Assembly (NCBI GenBank): GCA_021204635.1
Contig: JAJPZB010000088.1
Coordinates: 1-11,606, forward strand
DNA: 11,606 bases
Direction of reading: 5' to 3'
From: Opitutia bacterium
Lineage (GTDB): Bacteria; Verrucomicrobiota; Verrucomicrobiia; Opitutales; UBA953
Positions 7,367 through 11,606 of the stretch are shown here, in pieces. Numbering within the stretch: position 1 is the first letter of the stretch; each line of letters opens with the position of its first letter. The position numbers and the translations under genes were made by a program. Under the pieces are notes generated by a model that did not search any database, had not been told where the DNA came from, and saw nothing but the letters and a program-made list of their open reading frames with translations.

Positions 7367-7531
7367 CTCATAAGTGCTTTGTTGGAAAGATTGCGGCAAC
7401 ATAGAGGTCGGAGCAGATGTTTTGTCGCAGGCGTGAGGGTTGCTGTGGCTTTTGATTTTGGGTGGCATGAGAGGACGCATTTTCGCGGGGTAAGCGCGTA
7501 TCTTGGAGAAAGAGATCTGATTCCGGATCGA

Positions 7532-7555
7532 AAGTCAAACGCAAAAGATAGAAAA
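7532..7555 (+). repeat. 24-bp direct repeat, copy A
   Basis: The repeat starts AAGTCAAACGCAAAAGATAG and ends in four A. It matches 8538-8561 at 23 of 24 bases (A against T at position 15), in the same orientation. The two copies bracket the SIMPL gene and its terminator, about 1.0 kb. Homology does not extend beyond the 24 bases. Confidence 0.8.
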
Positions 7556-7626
7556 GTGCGCGCGACTATTCGCGGACCGGGAATTTTGTCCTAGCGGGCA
7601 CAGGTGCGTTGTTTTGCGAGCAAAGC

Positions 7627-7668
7627 AATTCGCCCGCGCCGGGAATTATCCGGAGCGGGCGAATTTTT
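7627..7668 (-). terminator. Stem-loop terminator downstream of the SIMPL gene
   Basis: AATTCGCCCGC (7627-7637) pairs perfectly with GCGGGCGAATT (7655-7665). An inner CCGG/CCGG stem closes a 7-base loop after one mismatch. The stem lies 75 bases past the SIMPL stop. The T run is better on the plus side (five T, 7664-7668) than on the minus side, so it may act in either direction. Confidence 0.55.
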
Positions 7669-7740
7669 AGTTTTGCGCCGTTGCGCGCGCAGCGGCGGCG
7701 GTTCGCAACAGAGAAAGGCACAGGCGCGAAACTCGTGATC

Positions 7741-8415
7741 TTACTTTATTTCCCAGACGAAGGTGGCGGAATCGCTTACGTCGATGTCTTCGGGGGTGAT
7801 GTCGATTGATCTGTCGGAGGGGGCGGAACCTGGAATAAGGCCGGTTTCGTATTCAGTGTGTGAATATATGTCGATTTCGCCCCAGTTGTAGGAGATTGTT
7901 ATGAGTTTGCCGAGTTCGACGTCCATTTCAGAGCAGAGGATTTTTGCTTTTTGTTTTGCGTTTGCGGCGGCGGAGCGGAGCAGTTCCTCATTAATTGTCG
8001 TCGGGTCTTTCACTGTAAATTCAATTGATAATTTGGGGCGGGCGGGGCAATTTGAGATGGCGGATATAACTTGCGACAATTTTGCCATGTCCAAGTCAAA
8101 TTTTAGTTTTAGTTGGTGATTGACCCTGTATCCGTCGAATCTCTGACGGTATTCGCCATCGCGATCTTTTACCGAGGTGTATTCCGTATTGACGTTGAAA
8201 TTTGTGGTTTTCAGGTCGCTTTTTTCAAATCCGGCTTCGCAAATTGAATCGTTTATGTATTTTATTTTTTGCGCGGCCTCATCTATTGTTTTGTCGTAGC
8301 TTGGGTTGATTGTCGTCAACGACATGGATAGAACGACGCTGTCGGCGTTGGCAGAGACTTTGCCAACGCCCTTTATCGTTATGGTTTTTGCGTTTTCCGA
8401 GATATTGTTTTTCAT
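7741..8415 (-). CDS. SIMPL domain-containing (DUF541) protein
   Basis: This 224-residue protein belongs to the SIMPL/DUF541 family, which includes E. coli YggE and has no defined enzymatic activity. TITIKGVGKVSANADSVVLSMSLTT at about residues 10-34 is the typical first strand, followed by the helix-strand pattern and the late ANAKQKAKILCSEMDVELGKLITIS stretch (about 151-175), where family members usually have A..KA..LA...G..LG.i..i. Most relatives are exported, but no signal peptide is visible from this start or from the longer frame opening at 8481, suggesting a cytoplasmic protein. The start at 8415 was chosen because domain homology begins just after it and a near-consensus promoter ends four bases before it. 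Composition is more AT-rich than in the ribosomal genes beside it, and the unit is bracketed by 24-bp direct repeats. Confidence 0.82.
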   Translation of the reverse strand: MKNNISENAKTITIKGVGKVSANADSVVLSMSLTTINPSYDKTIDEAAQKIKYINDSICEAGFEKSDLKTTNFNVNTEYTSVKDRDGEYRQRFDGYRVNHQLKLKFDLDMAKLSQVISAISNCPARPKLSIEFTVKDPTTINEELLRSAAANAKQKAKILCSEMDVELGKLITISYNWGEIDIYSHTEYETGLIPGSAPSDRSIDITPEDIDVSDSATFVWEIK

Positions 8416-8419
8416 GACA

Positions 8420-8448
8420 ATTATATTTGATTTGAGGTTATGTGTTAA
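8420..8448 (-). promoter_or_regulatory. Sigma70-type promoter of the SIMPL gene, possibly leaderless
   Basis: On the minus strand, TTAACA (8448-8443, five of six) and TATAAT (8425-8420, six of six) are separated by exactly 17 bp. Only TGTC lies between the -10 and the ATG, so the transcript should begin at or within a few bases of the start codon. A small hairpin GTGG-AAAA-CCAC (8461-8450) sits just upstream of the -35. Confidence 0.7.
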
Positions 8449-8537
8449 TGTGGTTTTCCACTTAAATCCAATTTGGGGCAAAATATTCTTTGCGGGCAGG
8501 GTCTAAGCGTGGAGCAAGTTGTCGCATTTTTGCGCCC

Positions 8538-8561
8538 AAGTCAAACGCAAATGATAGAAAA
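8538..8561 (+). repeat. 24-bp direct repeat, copy B
   Basis: This is the partner of the copy at 7532-7555, differing at one base. It overlaps the T run of the rpsI terminator, so on the minus strand the repeat starts inside the terminator tail. Confidence 0.8.
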
Positions 8562-8594
8562 AACAGACGCCGCGAGGAAAACTCGTGGCGTCTG
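8557..8594 (-). terminator. Intrinsic terminator of rplM-rpsI
   Basis: Read on the minus strand, a 13-base stem (8594-8582 with 8576-8564, one A-C mismatch) has a TTTTC loop (8581-8577) and runs straight into six T (8563-8558). It lies 67 bases past the rpsI stop. This is a textbook Rho-independent terminator. Confidence 0.85.
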
Positions 8595-8619
8595 CGTCGA
8601 ATGCGTTCCGCGTAAAGAG

Positions 8620-8646
8620 CCCGTTGTCGCAAGTTTGCGAAACGGG
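8620..8646 (-). other. Second stem-loop in the rpsI 3' untranslated region
   Basis: CCCGTT and AACGGG pair at the base, and TCGCAA/TTGCGA pair above a single-base bulge. The hairpin sits 15 bases after the rpsI stop and ahead of the terminator. With no T run, it more likely protects the mRNA 3' end than terminates transcription. Confidence 0.5.
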
Positions 8647-8661
8647 CAGGGCGGAGAAAGA

Positions 8662-9060
8662 TTAGCGCTTAGAGAACTGGAAGCGCTTGCGTGCTCCTGG
8701 TTGACCGCTCTTTTTGCGCTCTTTTGCGCGACCGTCTCGCGTGAGGAGACCGGCTTTTTTGAGTTGGGTGCGGAGTTCGGGATTGTATTTCTCGATTGCG
8801 CGGGCGAGACCGTGCGAGATTGCTCCGGCTTGGCTGTTGCTTCCGCCACCGTTCACGCGAACGAAGATGTCGAGCGAACCGTCTAACCCTGCTACGGAGA
8901 TCGGCGCTGTCGCGGACTTCGCGAGTGCGTCGGTGTAGCAATATTCTTCAATCGGCTTGTCGTTGACGACGACTTTGCCGGTGCCGTGGCTTATGCGTAC
9001 GCGTGCGGTTGAGGTTTTGCGGCGACCGACAGCGACGAAAACAGGAACGTCTTTGCTCAT
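8662..9060 (-). CDS. rpsI: 30S ribosomal protein S9
   Basis: This 132-residue uS9 has VFVAVGRRKTSTARVRI near the N-terminus, the conserved GGGSNSQAGAISHGLARAI loop in the middle and the basic C-terminal tail KYNPELRTQLKKAGLLTRDGR...KRFQFSKR. The tail reaches into the small subunit near the P-site tRNA, and the terminal SKR is intact. The gene follows rplM by 30 bases in the usual L13-S9 order and shares its promoter. There is no Shine-Dalgarno; an A/T-rich stretch (AATTTTTTCAGAA) precedes the ATG. A strong terminator follows. Confidence 0.98.
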   Translation of the reverse strand: MSKDVPVFVAVGRRKTSTARVRISHGTGKVVVNDKPIEEYCYTDALAKSATAPISVAGLDGSLDIFVRVNGGGSNSQAGAISHGLARAIEKYNPELRTQLKKAGLLTRDGRAKERKKSGQPGARKRFQFSKR

Positions 9061-9090
9061 TTCTGAAAAAATTGTTGGTTTTGGGGTTTA

Positions 9091-9528
9091 TTATTTGGCG
9101 TTGATAATCTCTACCGGCTTTTGCGCGGCGTGCGGGTGTTCCGCGCCGGCATAAACTTTGAGCTTTTTCAGCATCACGCTTGCGAGTCGGTTTTTGGGAA
9201 GCATTCCCTTGACTGCGTGCGTGATGAGAAATTCGGGGCGGCGTGCGCGCATTGCGGCGACGGAGCGGCGATATGCATTGCCGACCCAGCCCGAGTAGAA
9301 CATGTATGATTTGTTTTCTTCCTTAGAGCCGGAAAGGGCGATCTTGGCGGCGTTGATCACGATCACGAAATCACCCGTATCGACGTGCGGGGTGTATGTC
9401 GGTTTGTGGCGGCCGCGGAGAATTGCCGCAATCTGCACGGAGAGACGCCCGAGCGTTTTGCCCGTGGCGTCAACGATGTACCATTTTTTTTCCGTGTCTG
9501 CGGAAGTTTTTGCTAACGTTGTTTTCAT
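9091..9528 (-). CDS. rplM: 50S ribosomal protein L13
   Basis: This 145-residue uL13 is of usual length. WYIVDATGKTLGRLSVQIA (residues about 16-34), LRGRHKPTYTPHVDTGDFV, the AVKGMLPKNRLA motif (about 105-116) and LKVYAGAEHPHAAQKP near the end are all family hallmarks. It binds 23S rRNA early in large-subunit assembly. It is first in the rplM-rpsI operon, behind its own promoter and an ~85-base leader with palindromes. No Shine-Dalgarno is present before the ATG (TTCAAGAATAG). Confidence 0.98.
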   Translation of the reverse strand: MKTTLAKTSADTEKKWYIVDATGKTLGRLSVQIAAILRGRHKPTYTPHVDTGDFVIVINAAKIALSGSKEENKSYMFYSGWVGNAYRRSVAAMRARRPEFLITHAVKGMLPKNRLASVMLKKLKVYAGAEHPHAAQKPVEIINAK

Positions 9529-9612
9529 CTATTCTTGAATGCCGGAAGAGAAGCGGGCAGCCGCGAAAGGCGCATGCGCTCCCTCCCATGAAGTTCATGA
9601 TGGGAAAAAGGA
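9529..9612 (-). promoter_or_regulatory. rplM 5' leader with palindromes
   Basis: The stretch between the inferred transcript start and the rplM ATG holds two nested alternatives: CCCAT/ATGGG (9585-9589/9600-9604) and CATGAA-G-TTCATG (9587-9599). It also holds a 10-bp palindrome GCGCATGCGC (9570-9579). Ribosomal operons often have autoregulatory leaders, but I do not recognise this as a known L13 leader class. Confidence 0.35.
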
Positions 9613-9618
9613 AGTGTC

Positions 9619-9647
9619 ATTAGAACGTTTTGTGAAAAATCAATCAA
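9619..9647 (-). promoter_or_regulatory. Sigma70-type promoter of rplM-rpsI
   Basis: TTGATT (9647-9642) and TCTAAT (9624-9619) on the minus strand are exactly 17 bp apart and match four and five of six consensus bases. The promoter lies in the gap between xseA and rplM, separating the ribosomal operon from the genes upstream. Confidence 0.6.
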
Positions 9648-9683
9648 GTCTAATTTTGCGAAAGTTTTGGGAACGTGGATTTC

Positions 9684-11129
9684 TCAATTCAAATCTTGCC
9701 CTTGAACTCTTGTGGTGCCGTCGTGGAATCGCAAAATGACGTCTTGCCCGAGCCCGATTTCGCGCGACGAGGTGAGAATTTTGTTCGTCGTGGCGTCCGT
9801 CGCTATCGCAAATCCGCGCTTCAATGTCGCCTCCAAGCCTGACGCCGACAAGCGCGCCGCGAGTTGTTCCACGCGAAGCCGCGCGAGCTCGACTTTGTGG
9901 TCGGGCGCCAACATTTTCAGCCGCGTATTCATCGCGGACAACCGTTCGCGCTTTCGTGCAACTGCGGGCGCCACGATTGTGGTGAGCCTGTTTTCCAAGA
10001 CGTGCAATCGCTCGCGCGATTCGCTTAAAAAATGCCTCGGCGACAATTCTTGCAGCCGCGTGTTTATCGCTGCCAAGCGTTCGCGCCGCCCCGCGATTGC
10101 CGGCACCACGATTGTCGCGAGCCTGTTTTCCAACGCGAGCAGGCGTTCGCGCCACGTGCTCAGCAAATGCTTCGGCGACGAGTTTTCCAACCTCGCCTCC
10201 AAGTGGTCGAGTTGTTGCCCGTTCTCGTGGAGGGCGTTGTCGGCGATTCTGTCGAGCGTGTCGGCGGCGGTTTCCACGCGGTCTGTCATTTCCATGAGGT
10301 TGCTCGAAATCATTTCCGCTGCGGCGCTCGGCGTTTCGGCGCGAAAATCTGCGGCAAGATCCGAGAGCGTGTAGTCAATTTCGTGGCCGACTGCGGAGAT
10401 AATCGGGACTTTCGCGGCGTGAATTGCGCGCGCGACGCACTCTTCGTTGAAGCACCACAAATCTTCCAACGAACCGCCGCCCCTTCCGACGACGAGCAAG
10501 TCGAGCCCGCGTATTTTTTCCGCGACCTTGATTTGCTGCACAATCTCCTCCTTTGCGCCCACGCCTTGGACTTTCGCGGGCAAGACATACAGCGTGCCCG
10601 TCCAGTTTCGTCGCCGCAGAATGCTGATAAAATCACGGATTGCCGCGCCCGTTGGCGATGTCACGAACGCAATTTTTCGCGCGATTTTGGGAATCAGCTT
10701 TTTCTGCGACTTGTCGAAAATTCCTTCGGCTTCAAGCTTTTTTTTCAGCCGGTTAAATTCGGCTTGCAGGCGCCCGAGCCCTTCTTCCTGCACAAATTTA
10801 ACGACGAGCTGATAGTTGCCGCGCTGTCTGTAAACGTCGATTTTGCCGAATGCGATGATCTGCAAACCCTCCCGCAGCGCGACGTCCGTTCTGGAAAATT
10901 CGGGGCGAAACATCACGGCGGCGAGCTGGCTGTTTGCGTCTTTCAGCGTGAAATACGCATGGCCGCTGCCGTTTTGCACGTGAAAATTCGAGATCTCGCC
11001 GCGAATCCAAATTCCGGGAAATTTTTGGTTGACAAGCGATTTTATCCTGTCGGTGAACTCGCTGACGCTGAGCGGAGTGTCCCACAGTTCCGACTCCGTG
11101 GCTCTTTGTTGCTGTGTGGCAGAAAGCAT
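9684..11129 (-). CDS. xseA: Exodeoxyribonuclease VII large subunit
   Basis: This is the 481-residue catalytic subunit of ExoVII, which degrades single-stranded DNA from both ends in a complex with the small subunit XseB. The N-terminal OB-fold (about 15-110) contains PLSVSEFTDRIK, IWIRGEISNFHVQNGSGHAYFTLKD and AFGKIDVYRQRGNYQL. The catalytic domain contains IAFVTSPTGAAIRDF (153-167), VVGRGGGSLEDLWCFNEE (213-230, R216) and SAVGHEIDYTLSDLAADFRAETPSAAAE (245-272; H249, D252, D257). A coiled coil follows at about 275-430 and contains a 45-residue tandem duplication. The C-terminal GLEATLKRGFAIA (430-442) is conserved. All catalytic motifs are intact. It starts 15 bases after the Minf_1886-family stop, so the two are probably co-transcribed. 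xseB is not in the window. No Shine-Dalgarno is visible. Confidence 0.96.
   Translation of the reverse strand: MLSATQQQRATESELWDTPLSVSEFTDRIKSLVNQKFPGIWIRGEISNFHVQNGSGHAYFTLKDANSQLAAVMFRPEFSRTDVALREGLQIIAFGKIDVYRQRGNYQLVVKFVQEEGLGRLQAEFNRLKKKLEAEGIFDKSQKKLIPKIARKIAFVTSPTGAAIRDFISILRRRNWTGTLYVLPAKVQGVGAKEEIVQQIKVAEKIRGLDLLVVGRGGGSLEDLWCFNEECVARAIHAAKVPIISAVGHEIDYTLSDLAADFRAETPSAAAEMISSNLMEMTDRVETAADTLDRIADNALHENGQQLDHLEARLENSSPKHLLSTWRERLLALENRLATIVVPAIAGRRERLAAINTRLQELSPRHFLSESRERLHVLENRLTTIVAPAVARKRERLSAMNTRLKMLAPDHKVELARLRVEQLAARLSASGLEATLKRGFAIATDATTNKILTSSREIGLGQDVILRFHDGTTRVQGQDLN
9909..10178 (-). repeat. 45-residue (135-bp) tandem duplication in the xseA coiled coil
   Basis: Residues 318-362 (10178-10044) and 363-407 (10043-9909) are near-copies. 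Shared landmarks in each are SP(K/R)H, RERL, LENRL, TIV.PA, RERL and NTRL. A third partial unit (APDHKV..., about 408-427) follows. Spacing is an exact multiple of three, so the frame is kept. Confidence 0.8.
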
Positions 11130-11144
11130 GTGCGCGAGCAGTTT

Positions 11145-11525
11145 TTATGCTTCCCAGGGCGCGAGAAACCGCTGCCTGAAATCGTAAACGTTGTCAAAAT
11201 CCTCGCGGTTGTCGGACTCCGATTTCGCGAGAATTTTTTCGTCGATGAGCGTATAGACAATATCGCCGATATCTCGCGTCTTCGTTAGCCCCCATGCCTT
11301 CAAGACTTGGAAAGTCATGGGTCCGAAGCGGTCGAGGGCGACGTCCGCCATTCCCTCCGCGAGTTCGCGACCGGAAATGTGGCGCTTATTGAGTGGCAAC
11401 TTTCCCCTGCCGAGGCGGCGCACAGTTTCGCCGAGCGCGTCGGAGACAAACACGTATGCCTCGGGGGCAAAACGCTTGTCGCGCCCCGAAATCCTTTCCA
11501 ACACCTCCGCTAAACCTTCGCTCAT
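11145..11525 (-). CDS. Minf_1886 family protein
   Basis: This 126-residue protein resembles the Minf_1886 family, an uncharacterised family named from Methylacidiphilum that I know mainly from Verrucomicrobia and related phyla. Visible features are an N-terminal helix (LAEVLERISGRDKRFAPEAYVFVSDALGETVRRLG), HISGRELAEGMADVALDRFGPMTFQVLKAWGLTKTRDIGDIVYTLID in the middle and a C-terminal DFRQRF. Other PVC members show a similar pattern. It has no signal peptide or membrane segment and no known activity. The ATG overlaps the stop of the probable upstream frame by four bases (ATGA), suggesting translational coupling. A GGAGG lies 15 bases before the ATG, too far for a normal Shine-Dalgarno. xseA follows 15 bases downstream. 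Confidence 0.8.
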   Translation of the reverse strand: MSEGLAEVLERISGRDKRFAPEAYVFVSDALGETVRRLGRGKLPLNKRHISGRELAEGMADVALDRFGPMTFQVLKAWGLTKTRDIGDIVYTLIDEKILAKSESDNREDFDNVYDFRQRFLAPWEA

Positions 11526-11606
11526 GATTTTTGCTCGTCGCCTCCGCTCGGCATTGTGGTGGCGGGGTCGGTGGTGGGGGACTCGGTTGTCGCGGGTTGG
11601 TGGTGG
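11522..11606 (-). CDS. Probable C-terminal tail of an upstream gene (partial)
   Basis: A minus-strand frame enters from the right edge and stops at TGA (11524-11522), overlapping the Minf_1886-family ATG as ATGA. Its 27 visible codons read HHQPATTESPTTDPATT followed by MPSGGDEQKS. The ATGA overlap with an in-frame open tail, and its likeness to the Uup linker PATT repeat, make a real gene end plausible. The family cannot be told from this tail. The alternative is intergenic repeat DNA that happens to be open. Confidence 0.45.
   Translation of the reverse strand, partial: HHQPATTESPTTDPATTMPSGGDEQKS
11553..11606 (+). repeat. G-rich repeat units at right edge
   Basis: Degenerate units TTGTGGTGG (about 11554-11562) and GGGTCGGTGGTGG (about 11565-11577) precede an exact GGTTGGTGGTGG at 11595-11606, which is cut by the window edge. 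These belong to the same repeat family as the two intergenic clusters and the uup linker. On the minus strand they encode PATT/PTTDPATT. Confidence 0.7.

Larger units (their letters stand above)
7278..7740. other. Gene-poor region between AIPR and SIMPL genes
   Basis: I see no credible gene in these 463 bases. The AT-rich composition of the AIPR locus ends within it and GC rises again. It holds a 16-bp palindrome (7351-7366), one copy of a 24-bp repeat (7532-7555), a small hairpin CGCGA-CTAT-TCGCG (7561-7574), a hairpin TTGTTTTGC-GA-GCAAAGCAA with one T-G pair (7609-7628) and a long terminator-like stem-loop (7627-7665). The only open frame of any length (62 codons, minus, 7292-7480) has no recognisable motif. 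Confidence 0.6.

Noticed and set aside
7292..7480. Small minus-strand frame of 62 codons upstream of AIPR
   Set aside because: It has no recognisable motif and no start signal, and it spans the palindromic putative control region.
10032..11288. 418-codon plus-strand frame opposite xseA
   Set aside because: It is antisense to an intact xseA with all family motifs; codon-bias shadow.
1..11606. tRNA, rRNA or known riboswitch
   Set aside because: No cloverleaf, rRNA segment or recognised riboswitch consensus was seen on either strand by eye; a tRNAscan or Infernal run would settle it.

Overview
The window looks like chromosomal DNA of a Verrucomicrobiota-type bacterium, possibly near the Opitutales. 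This rests on a Minf_1886-family gene (a family I know mainly from Verrucomicrobia and relatives), a secreted GH95 fucosidase typical of glycan degraders, moderately GC-rich core genes, and a near-complete lack of Shine-Dalgarno sequences. The taxonomic call is an inference.

Layout. Positions 1-212 hold the right part of a repeat element (palindromes plus a C-rich array). Then come uup (minus, ABC-F ATPase) and, divergent from it, a secreted GH95 alpha-L-fucosidase (plus). Positions 4745-5217 hold a second, fuller copy of the same repeat element. Next is a solitary AT-rich AIPR-family gene (minus), which looks like an acquired phage-defence gene. A 463-base gene-poor stretch with palindromes and hairpins follows, then a SIMPL-domain gene (minus) flanked by 24-bp direct repeats. 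The housekeeping block, all minus, is Minf_1886 family > xseA, then rplM > rpsI with its own promoter, leader and terminator. The right edge holds what is probably the C-terminal tail of one more minus-strand gene, overlapping the Minf_1886 start by 4 bp.

The main signal outside the genes is a dispersed repeat family. Its core is GGTTGGTGGTGG (reverse CCACCACCAACC), tandem at about 17-18 bp and attached to a two-palindrome REP-like unit. I count at least eight exact copies of the 12-mer. They lie in two intergenic clusters that share a ~107-bp near-identical direct repeat, inside the uup reading frame (as an in-frame PATT repeat), and at the right edge, again readable as PATT. The core fits a two-tetrad G-quadruplex. 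The hairpin differs between the two element copies by a compensatory base-pair change, which suggests that the folded form matters.

The genes do not form one pathway: xseA (DNA repair), rplM/rpsI and uup (translation) are core functions, the fucosidase is catabolic, and AIPR is accessory.
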